Source: Paracrocinitomix sp040880585 (GTDB lineage: Bacteria > Bacteroidota > Bacteroidia > Flavobacteriales_D > Crocinitomicaceae). Taken from it: a stretch of DNA of 64,000 nucleotides. The stretch spans positions 59,757-123,756 of the forward strand of contig JBBDID010000029.1 in NCBI GenBank assembly GCA_040880585.1. The letters are read 5' to 3'. A model generated the notes under the pieces. That model made no database searches. It saw only the letters and a program-made list of their open reading frames with translations, and was not told the origin of the DNA. Position 1 is the stretch's first letter. Each line of letters starts with the position of its first letter. The position numbers were made by a program, and so were the translations under genes. Of this stretch, positions 41,742 through 50,912 are shown one piece after another.

Positions 41742-42155
41742 ATGAAAAAATTAGGCTTTGCTATCGCTTTATTTACTTTCTCTTGCAATAGTGGTGATTC
41801 AACTTCTTTAACTAAAGATGAAGAAGCTGTAAATACCAAATATGCTGAAGGAAAAGAAGTTTATGATCGTTCTTGTATTGCCTGTCACATGAAAGACGGT
41901 AAAGGCCTGGAAGGAACTTTTCCTCCATTAGCGGCAAGTGATTACTTGTTAAAAGATCCTCAGAGAGCATTGAAACAAGTGCTTTACGGTTCTGATGAAC
42001 AAATGACGGTAAATGGGGTAGAATACCACGGAATTATGCCACCACAGGATGTTAGTGAAGAGGAGGCTGTAGCGGTGGTAAACTATATTCTCAACGCATG
42101 GGGTAATGATGGGGGAGAAATTACTGAAAGTGATTTAGAGAAGATCAAAGAATAA
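41742..42155 (+). CDS. Lipoprotein-type mono-heme cytochrome c
   Basis: 137 residues from MKKLGFAIALFTFSC, with a lipobox FSC, so anchored. The class I heme site is CIACH (about 45-49) and the distal Met is in YHGIMPPQDVSEEE. The C-terminal helix carries VAVVNYILNAWGNDGG. It probably shuttles electrons to a terminal oxidase or dehydrogenase. A TTG just before the ATG was not chosen. A TAnnTTTG-like element (TAATTTTA, 41728-41735) lies 6 nt before the start. The folD start is 46 bp downstream. Confidence 0.9.
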   Translation: MKKLGFAIALFTFSCNSGDSTSLTKDEEAVNTKYAEGKEVYDRSCIACHMKDGKGLEGTFPPLAASDYLLKDPQRALKQVLYGSDEQMTVNGVEYHGIMPPQDVSEEEAVAVVNYILNAWGNDGGEITESDLEKIKE

Positions 42156-42200
42156 ACCGTAACGAATTTGTTTTTTACATTTCCCGTAGTATTTTTACGT

Positions 42201-43076
42201 ATGGAACTTTTAGACGGAAAAAAAACAGCCAATCAAATTAAAGAAGAGTTAGCTGCGAAAGTGGCGCAACTTAAAGCGGTAGGAAAAAAAGCACCTCACT
42301 TAGCTGCAGTTATTGTAGGTGAAAATGGAGCCAGCCTGACGTATGTGAATGCCAAAGTGAAGGCCTGTGAAAAAGTGGGATTTAAATCCACCCTTATCCA
42401 ATTGCCTGAAACAGTTTCTGAAATAGATATTCTCAGTCAAATTGACGAATTAAACAACAACATAGAAATTGACGGATTTATTGTTCAACTGCCTTTACCG
42501 GATCATATTGACGAACAAAAAGTAACCCTGGCCATTGATCCTAAAAAAGATGTGGACGGTTTTCACCCTGAGAATTTGGGGCGAATGATGTTGGGATTAC
42601 CCGGATTTTTACCGGCAACCCCGGCTGGAATTATTGAATTATTGGATCGATATGAGGTACAAACTTCAGGAAAAGACTGTGTGGTGATCGGAAGAAGTCA
42701 TATCGTTGGATCACCTATGAGTGTCTTGATGTCGAGAAATGCTAAGGTCGGAAATTGTACGGTGACCTTGACGCATTCCCGAACAAAAGACCTGAAAGCG
42801 ATTACTAAAAGGGCTGATATCGTTGTGGTAGCTCTGGGAAAGGCTGAATTTTTAACTGCAGATATGGTGAAAGATGGAGTGGTGGTGGTAGATGTAGGGA
42901 TTACTCGTGTAAAAGATGATTCTAAAAAATCCGGATTTAGGTTGTTGGGAGATGTGAAATTTGATGAGGTGAGTAAAAAAGCTGCTTACATTACTCCTGT
43001 TCCGGGTGGAGTTGGACCTATGACCATTGCCTCTTTATTGATGAATACCTTGAAAGCGATTAAACTAAAATCCTGA
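42201..43076 (+). CDS. folD: Bifunctional methylene-THF dehydrogenase/methenyl-THF cyclohydrolase
   Basis: 291 residues from MELLDGKKTANQIKEEL, the family start. Motifs: VGENGASLTYVNAKVKACEK, DGFIVQLPLPDHIDEQKV, PKKDVDGFHPENLG and GRSHIVGSPMSVL, with the C-terminal TPVPGGVGPMTIASLL. It interconverts 5,10-methylene-THF and 10-formyl-THF in one-carbon metabolism. Normal length. Confidence 0.97.
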   Translation: MELLDGKKTANQIKEELAAKVAQLKAVGKKAPHLAAVIVGENGASLTYVNAKVKACEKVGFKSTLIQLPETVSEIDILSQIDELNNNIEIDGFIVQLPLPDHIDEQKVTLAIDPKKDVDGFHPENLGRMMLGLPGFLPATPAGIIELLDRYEVQTSGKDCVVIGRSHIVGSPMSVLMSRNAKVGNCTVTLTHSRTKDLKAITKRADIVVVALGKAEFLTADMVKDGVVVVDVGITRVKDDSKKSGFRLLGDVKFDEVSKKAAYITPVPGGVGPMTIASLLMNTLKAIKLKS

Positions 43077-43093
43077 AATCAGACAGAAGGTTG

Positions 43094-43486
43094 TCAGTAA
43101 TTAAACGGGTTTCTATCAATCGGCTTTAGCTCCATGTCTAACTTCTCAAAGACAGATTTGAAATCCGATCCAAATTCTTTGATATCATCATCATCTTTTT
43201 CATAATGCCAAATGATCTTAAGGCCTTCAGGTTTCAACTTCTTTTCACAGAGCATTATTATTTTACGTAAAAATAGAGCTGAGCTGGTGTTGAGGTATTC
43301 AATATAAAAGTTGATCGTAGTATTTTTGGGTGGATTTTGAAGATAATCTTCTAATTCTTCAATCACAGGCGCAAAAAAATAATTGGCATTTTCAGGCAGG
43401 GATACTCCTGCAAAAAGCAAAACCCCCGTATTTTCGTTGATCTCAACTTTTAATGATCTTCTCTCACCTTCTATATGCAGCGTCAT
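43094..43486 (-). CDS. SiaC-like (DUF1987) regulatory phosphoprotein
   Basis: 130 residues. The DUF1987 pattern is evident: VLLFAGVSLPENANYFFAP, LQNPPKNTTINFYIEYLNTSSALFLRKI (about 50-78) and IWHYEKDDDDIKEFG. In Pseudomonas SiaC binds the diguanylate cyclase SiaD and is controlled by SiaA/SiaB phosphorylation. No siaA, siaB or siaD gene is in this window, so it acts with distant partners, if the analogy holds. Confidence 0.85.
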   Translation of the reverse strand: MTLHIEGERRSLKVEINENTGVLLFAGVSLPENANYFFAPVIEELEDYLQNPPKNTTINFYIEYLNTSSALFLRKIIMLCEKKLKPEGLKIIWHYEKDDDDIKEFGSDFKSVFEKLDMELKPIDRNPFNY

Positions 43487-43724
43487 TCTTTTCTGGTTTG
43501 GATATAAATATAGGCAAAAGTTTAAAAGATTTATTTTTTAATTGAAATAGAAAGAGCAAATGGATGAGATTAAAAAATATCCCCCCCCTTTTTAAGTTGT
43601 TGACAAGCTCAATAAGGTATTGCTAATCTGAGAAAATACAGCCGTTATTTTTTGTAAAAATAGGAGAATGTGTATTTAGTAAAAAAAAAATAACTTAAGA
43701 TTAGTTTTAATTCAATGAGAGTGA

Positions 43725-43732
43725 TATTTTTG
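43725..43732 (+). promoter_or_regulatory. -7 element of the small gene at 43738
   Basis: TATTTTTG matches TAnnTTTG. The GTG start is only 5 nt after it. An upstream TTTTAA at 43705 gives a plausible -33 position (about 17 bp). Confidence 0.55.
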
Positions 43733-43737
43733 TAACC

Positions 43738-44037
43738 GTGAAAAAAAGAGCAATATATTCTACTTTGTTTTCAGTTATTCTGATGTTACCGCTTATTGTG
43801 GCTTCAGTTGTTTACACCCAAAACCGTTTGGACGATTTGGATTACAATACAAGTTGCTTTAATATTCAGGAAGAGGAGGATAATGAAGAAGAAGTAAAAG
43901 TAGATCGCGCTGCACCACCTCACCCTTTTATTGACTTAAGAGAGGAACAGCGGTTGAATGCTCTTTTTTCCAGTCTTTTAAATGCCGCCTTAGAACCTAT
44001 GCTTAAGGTTCAGGTCCCCCCTCCCAGGCAGTCTTAG
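43738..44037 (+). CDS. Small membrane-anchored protein upstream of SulP transporter
   Basis: 99 residues from a GTG start. One N-terminal helix (about 5-25), then an acidic stretch (EEEDNEEEVKV) and a C-terminal PPPRQS. Similar acidic tails can bind metal or protein, but no family was recognised. It precedes the SulP gene by about 100 bp in the same direction, so cotranscription is likely. Confidence 0.6.
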   Translation: MKKRAIYSTLFSVILMLPLIVASVVYTQNRLDDLDYNTSCFNIQEEEDNEEEVKVDRAAPPHPFIDLREEQRLNALFSSLLNAALEPMLKVQVPPPRQS

Positions 44038-44139
44038 ATTGCCCCGATTTTAATTTTCCTTTGTATAAAATAGTAGGATAGCATCACACAAGGTTGTGAG
44101 TAGCTATTAACATCTAATCATATTTTTCAATTATAAAAA

Positions 44140-45765
44140 ATGAAAGAGAAAAAAAGTTTATTAAGCAATTTAAAATTTGATTTAGCCTCCGGTTTGGTGG
44201 TGTTTTTTGTGGCTCTTCCCTTGTGTTTGGGGATATCTTTGGCATCTACAGCCTACGCGGAGACAGAAACCTTGGAAGCGTTTAAAGGAGTTGTTTTTCC
44301 CGGCTTGATAGCGGGAATCGTTGGTGGTATTGTCGTGGGTAGTTTAAGTGGATCGCGCTTTGGAGTAAGTGGACCCGCTGCTGGATTAATTACCATTGTT
44401 TCTGTAGCGATTATGGAATTTGGTGGATTTCAAAACGGTGGTTTTGAGAAATTTATTCTAGCTGTTGCCATTGCCGGCGTTTTTCAGTTAATACTGGGCT
44501 TTATTCAGGCCGGTTTTTTAGCGTATTACATTCCTTTTTCTGTAATTAAAGGGATGTTGGCCGGTATTGGAGTGACGATCATTATGAAAGAAATCCCTCA
44601 CTTTTTTGGATATGATAAAGATGTTGAAGGAGATATGAACTTTGAGCAGGTGGATGGGCATAATACTTTTACAGAGCTGTATTATATGACAGACAACGTG
44701 CATATTGGCGCTACTATTGTGGGGCTAATCTCTCTGGCCATTTTAATTGTCTGGGGATTTAAATTTGTCAAAAAGAGTAAGATTTTAAGTATGATACCGG
44801 GTCCGCTGATTGCAATCATTATTTCCATAATTGTGGCTGTATTATTTTCCAGTGTTCCGGGCATGATGATTTCAGCAGAACATTTGGTGCAAGTGCCAAC
44901 TCCTTCAAGTATGGAAGAATTTAAGTCACAATTTTACACACCGGATTTTAGCGCATTAAAGGATTATCACGTTTATGTAGTTGCCTTAACTATTGCCGCA
45001 GTAGCCAGTATTGAAACGCTTTTGTGTGTTGAGGCAACCGATAAAATGGATCCTTATAAAGGAAGAACCCCAATGAATCGGGAATTGAAAGCACAAGGAG
45101 TTGGAAATCTGGTTTCAGGATTGTTGGGAGGTTTACCCATTACTCAGGTGATTGTGAGAAGTTCAGCAAACATTGATTCAGGAGCAAAATCTAAAACGTC
45201 AGCAGTACTTCATGGGATCTTTTTGCTTTCATTTATACTGCTCGTTCCCGGATTGTTAAATATGATTCCCAGATCAACCCTGGCAGCAGTTTTAATTTTA
45301 ATTGGTTATAAACTGGCTAGCCCTGCTACCATTAAAAAAATGATCAATGTGGGATGGGAGCAGGCTGTGCCGTTTTTTGTGGTGATTTTTGCCATGTTGT
45401 TTAGTGACCTCCTGAAAGGGGTCGGTGCCGGTTTAGTTGTGGCATTCCTGATCATTTTATACAGAAATTACAGAATGTCATACTTTGTTAAAGGAGAGAA
45501 TGGTGATGAAAATCAACCTATAAAATTGACTCTCTCGCAACATGCTACTTTCCTGAATAAGGCAAGTATTCTGAAAACATTGGATGAAATTGAAGATGGC
45601 AAGGAAGTAATTATAGATTTCTCCCACACCCTGGATGTAGATTATGACGTTCGACAGGTTATTGAGGAGTTTCAGCAATCGGCTAAAGATCGCGAGATTT
45701 CGGTTACGATCATTAATAGGGATGGGACTATTGAAAAGCAGGAATTCGAAGAAGAAAGGGAGTAA
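44140..45765 (+). CDS. SulP-family anion transporter (probable bicarbonate/sulfate)
   Basis: 541 residues. About 11-12 membrane helices (residues 15-440), with the SulP stretches GLIAGIVGGIVVGSLSGSRFGVSGPAAGL region and VASIETLLCVEATDKMDPYKGRTPMNRELKAQGVGN, and a short C-terminal STAS domain (about 455-535; SILKTLDEIEDGKEVIIDFS). SulP members carry sulfate, bicarbonate or other anions. The adjacent carbonic anhydrase gene 100 bp downstream points to bicarbonate, as in BicA-type pairs; this is inferred from position. Confidence 0.93.
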   Translation: MKEKKSLLSNLKFDLASGLVVFFVALPLCLGISLASTAYAETETLEAFKGVVFPGLIAGIVGGIVVGSLSGSRFGVSGPAAGLITIVSVAIMEFGGFQNGGFEKFILAVAIAGVFQLILGFIQAGFLAYYIPFSVIKGMLAGIGVTIIMKEIPHFFGYDKDVEGDMNFEQVDGHNTFTELYYMTDNVHIGATIVGLISLAILIVWGFKFVKKSKILSMIPGPLIAIIISIIVAVLFSSVPGMMISAEHLVQVPTPSSMEEFKSQFYTPDFSALKDYHVYVVALTIAAVASIETLLCVEATDKMDPYKGRTPMNRELKAQGVGNLVSGLLGGLPITQVIVRSSANIDSGAKSKTSAVLHGIFLLSFILLVPGLLNMIPRSTLAAVLILIGYKLASPATIKKMINVGWEQAVPFFVVIFAMLFSDLLKGVGAGLVVAFLIILYRNYRMSYFVKGENGDENQPIKLTLSQHATFLNKASILKTLDEIEDGKEVIIDFSHTLDVDYDVRQVIEEFQQSAKDREISVTIINRDGTIEKQEFEEERE

Positions 45766-45867
45766 AATAAATTAGATTTTACATAGAAAATTAAACGTCT
45801 GATAATTTCAAAATGAAGTTAATATAGACGAAAAATAATGATAATAAATAATGATAATTGAAAAAGT

Positions 45868-46479
45868 ATGAGAACTCAAACTAAAGAAACACAAAAGAAT
45901 TTAACACCTCAAGACGCACATAGAATTTTGGTAGAGGGAAACAAAAGGTTTGTAGAAAATAAACAACTGGAAAGAGATTTGCAATCACAGGTGATTGCCA
46001 CCAGTGCCGGTCAGTTCCCTTTTGCGGTGATCTTGAGCTGTATAGATTCCAGAGTGCCGGCAGAATTGGTTTTTGACCAGGGAATTGGAGATGTTTTCAG
46101 TGTGCGGGTAGCAGGAAATGTGATCAATGAGGATATATTAGGATCTATGGAGTTTGGCTGTAAAGTGGCGGGCTCAAAAATCGTTGTGGTGATGGGGCAT
46201 ACAAAATGCGGCGCCGTTGGTGGTGCTTGTGGACATGTAGAAATGGGGAATTTAACCACCTTGTTAGATAAAATACAACCGGCGGTTAAAAAAGTAAATC
46301 CTAATAACAAGGATCTAAATGCAGATGAGATGGACAAAGTAGCGGAAGAGAATGTTAGAGTTGCGATAGCAGATCTCAAAAAGAAAAGCCCTATTTTGAA
46401 AGAAATGGATGAGAATGGAGAAATTGAGATAGTGGGTGCTATGTATAGTGTGGAAAGCGGGAAAGTTGAATTTTTGTAG
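45868..46479 (+). CDS. Beta-class carbonic anhydrase
   Basis: 203 residues. Zinc site: C in SCIDSRVP (about 51), H and C in GHTKCGAVGG (about 107-110), with the catalytic Asp-Arg of CIDSR. The C-terminal part ends EIVGAMYSVESGKVEFL, typical of the family. It interconverts CO2 and bicarbonate. Its position after the SulP gene suggests a bicarbonate supply module. Confidence 0.95.
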   Translation: MRTQTKETQKNLTPQDAHRILVEGNKRFVENKQLERDLQSQVIATSAGQFPFAVILSCIDSRVPAELVFDQGIGDVFSVRVAGNVINEDILGSMEFGCKVAGSKIVVVMGHTKCGAVGGACGHVEMGNLTTLLDKIQPAVKKVNPNNKDLNADEMDKVAEENVRVAIADLKKKSPILKEMDENGEIEIVGAMYSVESGKVEFL

Positions 46480-46508
46480 ACGAAACTCCGCTGCTGACGA
46501 GAAAATTT

Positions 46509-47531
46509 TTATTTGTGATAGAAGAGGTGATCACCTTTTATAGATAAAGCAGACGGCAGATTATTACTAAATAATGACCCCGTGCCCAATCCTTGAGGCA
46601 TGGGGTTGTTTTTTGTAGCGGTATATTGGGCAATCACATTTAATCCCACATTGCTTTCCAATGCGCTGGTGATCCACCAACCAATTTTTCGTTCTTCTGC
46701 TAGTTCAATCCATTCATCAGATGCTCTTAAACCACCCACTAGTGAAGGTTTTAGGATGATATACTGTGGCTGTATTTTGTCAAGTAAATTACGTTTTTCA
46801 TTGATTGCAGTAATTCCGATTAGTTCTTCATCAAGGGCAATGGGTAATGGAGTATTCATACATAATTGACGCATTTCATTCCACTGTCCTTGCTGTATGG
46901 GTTGTTCGATAGAGTGCAAATCAAATTTGGCGAGTTGTTTTAATTTTTCCAGTGCCTTGTCCGGATGAAATGCACCATTAGCATCTACCCGCAACTCAAT
47001 TTCATTTTTACTGTGGTGAGATCGGATGAAATCCAGTATCCGCAGTTCTTCATCAAAATCTATCGCTCCGATCTTCATTTTTATACAAGTAAAGCCCTGA
47101 CCTAACTTTTCACGCACTTGTTCCAGCATAAAATCTTTATCGCCCATCCAAATTAGCCCATTGATGGGAATGCCCCTGCTGCCACGGGTAAATGTAGTCT
47201 CAAAATAAAGTTGGTTTCCATTGTTTTTCAGATCTAAAAGCGCAGATTCTACGGCAAATCTTATAGAAGGATAATCCCGTAATTTTTGATGCAAATCTTC
47301 AACATAATCATTGATCCGACTAACAGTTTTTTTTAAAAATGATTCGTACTCATCTGACCATTCCGGATTCAGACTTTTGATAATAGAAGCTTCACCTTTT
47401 CCAACAGCTTGCGGCGATTTTTCATCCCAAATACGTATGATCCATGAGTCTTTTTCACGGAGAACACCCCTTGATGTTCCGGCTGGCTGCTTAAATTCAA
47501 GGGTGATTTTTTCAGATGAGGCTTTTAGCAT
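46509..47531 (-). CDS. menC: o-Succinylbenzoate synthase-like enolase superfamily protein
   Basis: 340 residues. Enolase-superfamily barrel: KMKIG (catalytic KxK, about 145-149), LRVDANGAF (metal Asp), SIEQPI (metal Glu), DEEL (metal Asp/Glu) and the second Lys region YIILKPSLVGGLR. Matches Bacteroidota MenC, which forms o-succinylbenzoate in menaquinone synthesis. No other men gene is adjacent. Dipeptide epimerase is a less likely alternative because the DEEL and ILKPS motifs fit MenC. Confidence 0.85.
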   Translation of the reverse strand: MLKASSEKITLEFKQPAGTSRGVLREKDSWIIRIWDEKSPQAVGKGEASIIKSLNPEWSDEYESFLKKTVSRINDYVEDLHQKLRDYPSIRFAVESALLDLKNNGNQLYFETTFTRGSRGIPINGLIWMGDKDFMLEQVREKLGQGFTCIKMKIGAIDFDEELRILDFIRSHHSKNEIELRVDANGAFHPDKALEKLKQLAKFDLHSIEQPIQQGQWNEMRQLCMNTPLPIALDEELIGITAINEKRNLLDKIQPQYIILKPSLVGGLRASDEWIELAEERKIGWWITSALESNVGLNVIAQYTATKNNPMPQGLGTGSLFSNNLPSALSIKGDHLFYHK

Positions 47532-47611
47532 ATTGCGAATTTATTCAAATTATTAGGAACACACTGTTAATAGAAATTTGTTAAAGACAAGAAGTAGCCA
47601 TTGGATTGTTG

Positions 47612-47619
47612 TATTTTTG
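47612..47619 (+). promoter_or_regulatory. -7 element of recR
   Basis: TATTTTTG, matching TAnnTTTG, 5 nt before the recR ATG at 47625; no clear -33 was found. A leaderless or near-leaderless transcript is implied. Confidence 0.45.
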
Positions 47620-47624
47620 TCAGG

Positions 47625-48245
47625 ATGAATATTCCTTCAAAACATTTGGAAGAGCTGGTTGACCACTTCGCCTCTTTGCCCGGAATAGGTCGTAAAACGG
47701 CTTTACGACTGGTCTTGAATTTACTCAAAAGGGATAAGGAAGAGCTAACGGCCTTTGCCGATTCAATGGGTGAACTCAAATCTAAAGTATCTTCCTGTTC
47801 TATTTGTGGCAATATTTCCGATACTGATCTTTGCGGTATTTGCATTCAACCCAATCGAAAAAAAGAGATGGTATGTGTGGTAGAAGATATTCGCGATATT
47901 CTGGCCATAGAATCTACACAACAATACTTTGGAGTATACCATGTGCTGGGGGGGGTCATTTCTCCAATGGAAGGGGTAGGACCCAATGATCTGAATATTG
48001 ATGCACTCATTGAAAGAGCCGAACAGGGTGATGTGGCAGAAGTGATTTTAGCATTAAACTCATCTATGGAAGGCGATACCACTAACTTTTTTCTCTATCG
48101 TAAATTGGCAAATTTTGAAATTAACATCACTACCTTGTCAAGAGGTGTAGCAGTGGGTACAGAACTGCAATATACAGATGAATTAACCCTGGGAAGATCC
48201 ATTGTTAATCGAATGCCATTTGACCTGAACTTGGTTAGAAAATAA
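47625..48245 (+). CDS. recR: Recombination mediator protein RecR
   Basis: 206 residues from MNIPSKHLEELVDHFASLPG. Helix-hairpin-helix with LPGIGRKTALR (about 16-26), a C4 zinc finger (CSICGN...LCGIC, about 57-72), the Toprim domain (CVVEDIRDILAIE, HVLGGVISPMEGVGP) and the C-terminal LGRSIVNRMPF. It loads RecA at gaps with RecO. The short TTG-started extension upstream overlaps the promoter and was rejected. Confidence 0.97.
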   Translation: MNIPSKHLEELVDHFASLPGIGRKTALRLVLNLLKRDKEELTAFADSMGELKSKVSSCSICGNISDTDLCGICIQPNRKKEMVCVVEDIRDILAIESTQQYFGVYHVLGGVISPMEGVGPNDLNIDALIERAEQGDVAEVILALNSSMEGDTTNFFLYRKLANFEINITTLSRGVAVGTELQYTDELTLGRSIVNRMPFDLNLVRK

Positions 48246-48268
48246 GATCACCCCCCTTTTCTTCTTTT

Positions 48269-48421
48269 AAATTTGGAATAATATCGATAAAAATACACAT
48301 TATTCCAATTATAAAAAATTAAATTTGGAATAATAATACTATTTTAATTATATTTTTCCATTTTAAAATATTAAATTTGGAATAATAATTAAAAATCATA
48401 GTAAAAATTCCAATTTAAGTA
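48269..48421. repeat. 52-bp tandem repeat, three units, upstream of AAA ATPase gene
   Basis: AAATTTGGAATAAT occurs at 48269, 48321 and 48373, exactly 52 bp apart. Each unit also has an inverted TTCCA motif about 34 bp further on (TATTCCAATT, TTTTTCCATT, AAATTCCAATTT), weaker in the second. The third unit ends at the start codon. A-T content is extreme. Confidence 0.85.
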
Positions 48422-49849
48422 ATGCTAATAGGTAGGAAGGAACCCATAAAAAAAATGCGTGAATTGCTAAATTCAAGAAAATCAGAGTTTTTAGCTGTTA
48501 CCGGTAGAAGAAGAGTTGGTAAAACGTACTTGATTGATGAAGTGTATAAAGAACATTTATGTTTTCGGATGACAGGAATTCAGGATGCGACAATCGATCA
48601 ACAACTTTTTAATTTTCAACAAAAAATCACAGAATACTCAGAGCTCAATATATTTACTACCCCTTCAAACTGGCAAGAGGCTTTTTTAATATTAAAAAGC
48701 TATTTAAAGACGCTGAAAAAAGACAAAAAACGCGTTATTTTTATTGACGAATTACCATGGGTAGCCACAGCCCGATCCGGTTTTTTACAGTTGCTGGCTC
48801 ACTTATGGAATGATTATTTATCCAAAGAAAAGCATTTCATTTTAGTAGTATGCGGATCTTCAACATCCTGGATTGTAGATCATGTTATGAATGATACGGG
48901 CGGTTTACACAATCGCATAACAGAATCTATAAATTTACCGGTGTTCAATATACAGGAAGCCGGAGAACTGTTAAAGTGTAATGGGATTCATTTAACTGCC
49001 CAGGAACTTACAAAAACTTACATGATATTGGGTGGAATCCCTTTTTATCTTGAACAGCTGAGAAAGGGAGAAAACTCAACAACAGCTATTGAACGCTTAT
49101 GCTTTTCACCAACCGGAATCCTGAGAGATGAATATAATCACCTGTTTAAAGCACTATTTAAAAATCCGGAGCATCATGAAACTATGATTGAAGCCTTGGC
49201 CAACGCAGCAGAAGGTTTAACGCATCACCAGATTATCGAAAATACTGACATTCCTGACGGAGGGACTTATAATCGTACAAAAGAAGATTTGATGTTGTCA
49301 GGATTTATTGAAGAACGTATACCATTTGGTCACAAAAAGAAGGAAGCTATTTACAAGTTGGTAGATGAATTTTCCATCTTCTATCACCGATTCATGAAAA
49401 ATAATCGAAAATACACCAAGGGAATGTGGAATCAACTGGCTGCAAAACAGACCTATAAAATATGGCAGGGTTTTGCTTTTGAATCATTTTGCTATAAACA
49501 TATCCAACAAATTAAAGATGCACTTGGGATAGGAGCAGTATATACTGAAATTTCAATATTGAGAATAGCCGGAGATGAAAGCAGTAAAGGTTTTCAGATT
49601 GATTTAATCATTGACCGTGCAGATAACACAATCAACTTGTGTGAAATGAAATTTTATGATGCAAAATTTAAAATCAACAAAAGTTACGCTATGCGCCTGG
49701 CCCAGAGAAAACAGGATTTTATTGAACATACACAAACTAAAAAACAAGTATTTACCACGCTTATTAGCACTTATGGTATAAGTCAAAATAAATATGCGCA
49801 GGCTCATTTGGATGCTGAAGTTCATTTAGATCAATTCATTGAAGTATGA
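48422..49849 (+). CDS. AAA ATPase with C-terminal DUF234 (archaeal-type ATPase family)
   Basis: 475 residues. P-loop GRRRVGKTYLID (about 28-39), Walker B VIFIDELPW (about 100-108), a sensor-like VVCGSSTSW, a winged-helix region (about 270-335; LTHHQIIENTDI...LMLSGFIEERIPF) and a C-terminal DUF234 nuclease-like part with YKLVDEFSIFYHRF, FQIDLIIDR and NLCEMKFY (D-x14-ExK). The last motif is a PD-(D/E)XK signature. These proteins are widespread in Bacteroidota and archaea; function is unproven, with toxin-antitoxin or mobile-element roles suggested by patchy distribution. It follows the 52-bp repeats directly. Confidence 0.88.
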   Translation: MLIGRKEPIKKMRELLNSRKSEFLAVTGRRRVGKTYLIDEVYKEHLCFRMTGIQDATIDQQLFNFQQKITEYSELNIFTTPSNWQEAFLILKSYLKTLKKDKKRVIFIDELPWVATARSGFLQLLAHLWNDYLSKEKHFILVVCGSSTSWIVDHVMNDTGGLHNRITESINLPVFNIQEAGELLKCNGIHLTAQELTKTYMILGGIPFYLEQLRKGENSTTAIERLCFSPTGILRDEYNHLFKALFKNPEHHETMIEALANAAEGLTHHQIIENTDIPDGGTYNRTKEDLMLSGFIEERIPFGHKKKEAIYKLVDEFSIFYHRFMKNNRKYTKGMWNQLAAKQTYKIWQGFAFESFCYKHIQQIKDALGIGAVYTEISILRIAGDESSKGFQIDLIIDRADNTINLCEMKFYDAKFKINKSYAMRLAQRKQDFIEHTQTKKQVFTTLISTYGISQNKYAQAHLDAEVHLDQFIEV

Positions 49850-50015
49850 TAATCCTTGTGTCACGTATGAAGGTCTGCCAAATTTGTAGGCAGCCACTCA
49901 TTAGATCACCTTTGATTAAATAGTGTTGTCAGCAAGCATCTGGCTTTTGTCAGGTATGTCTGAATATACCACTTTGGCTCGAGTTTTGTATCTTAAGCCG
50001 AAATGAAAGACAGGT

Positions 50016-50861
50016 ATGAAATTTATAGATGCCATTTTTATCGCCTTTTTGATGACTCCTACTTTTGGGATGAGTCAAATAGATTCTACCAAAGAAAAAC
50101 CTTTCAGATACATTAATTCCTTAGAAGTTGATTATCTGCGTGTTTTCCCCTTGACCAAAGAGTATATCAATTCACCTATTGAACGCCATTGGGGAGTCGG
50201 TATACAAGCCAATATTTTTTCTTTCCCTATTTCTCCGAAGGTTGATATGAGATTTCACATTGGGGGGAATTACGGTGGAAAAAATTACCACAACCTGATT
50301 GATAATGTTTCGTTTGAAGGCGGATATACAGGAGGGTTGAGGGTAGACTATTTCAGGGGTTGTTTTTGGATTGGAAGTACGGTCGGTTTTCAGGCACACA
50401 GGAAGTTTAGAATCAATTTTCCATTCAGTTATGCTGTTAGGTGGGTGAATTATTCGGGAATCTATTACCTGCATGATTTTCAATCGATAAAATCTGAAGA
50501 CCTGGAAGCAGACAATGGCGATAGTGGGTCAAATATTGAAAATTACTACAGAAAATTTTCGCAGGGATTTAAAACGGGAGTCGAAATCTCATCCAACCCA
50601 AGTCATCAATTCAGTTTATTTGCCAGATTAAACCTTCAGTTTTTCGGAGAACGGGATGTTTTTGATGTAGAATCAGTATCACATCCGAATAATGGGCCTA
50701 TTACATTTGATACCTATCAGATAAACAATAGCTCAGAAATTGGTTTTAGTTTGGGTGTTCGGGTTTACGTTTATCGTTTGAAGAAGGGAGAGCTTGAGAA
50801 AAGACCTAAAGAAAAAAAGCCGGATATAGAACTCAATCCTGATAGAAGAGTGAGGAAATAA
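50016..50861 (+). CDS. Secreted outer-membrane-like protein, unknown
   Basis: 281 residues. Signal peptide ends near GMSQ; the mature part has amphipathic strands (GVGIQANIFSFPISPKVDM, GLRVDYFRGCFWIGSTVGFQ, QFSLFARLNLQF, SEIGFSLGVRVYVYRL) then a basic Pro/Lys-rich tail (KRPKEKKPDIELNPDRR). Consistent with a beta-barrel with an unusual periplasmic tail. No family was recognised. It converges with trxB. Confidence 0.65.
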   Translation: MKFIDAIFIAFLMTPTFGMSQIDSTKEKPFRYINSLEVDYLRVFPLTKEYINSPIERHWGVGIQANIFSFPISPKVDMRFHIGGNYGGKNYHNLIDNVSFEGGYTGGLRVDYFRGCFWIGSTVGFQAHRKFRINFPFSYAVRWVNYSGIYYLHDFQSIKSEDLEADNGDSGSNIENYYRKFSQGFKTGVEISSNPSHQFSLFARLNLQFFGERDVFDVESVSHPNNGPITFDTYQINNSSEIGFSLGVRVYVYRLKKGELEKRPKEKKPDIELNPDRRVRK

Positions 50862-50912
50862 AAAAGCTCCGAATTACTCCGAAGCTTCAAGATCTAATCA
50901 TTTACTTCAGTA

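Noticed and set aside
48269..48421. Possible CRISPR array
   Set aside because: The 14-bp repeats are too short, there are only three units, and the intervening 38 bp are related to each other rather than unique spacers.
50862..50912. Terminator between the 50016 gene and trxB
   Set aside because: AAGCT...AGCTT is present, but the stem has mismatches after five pairs and no clear T-run, so it was not listed as a feature.
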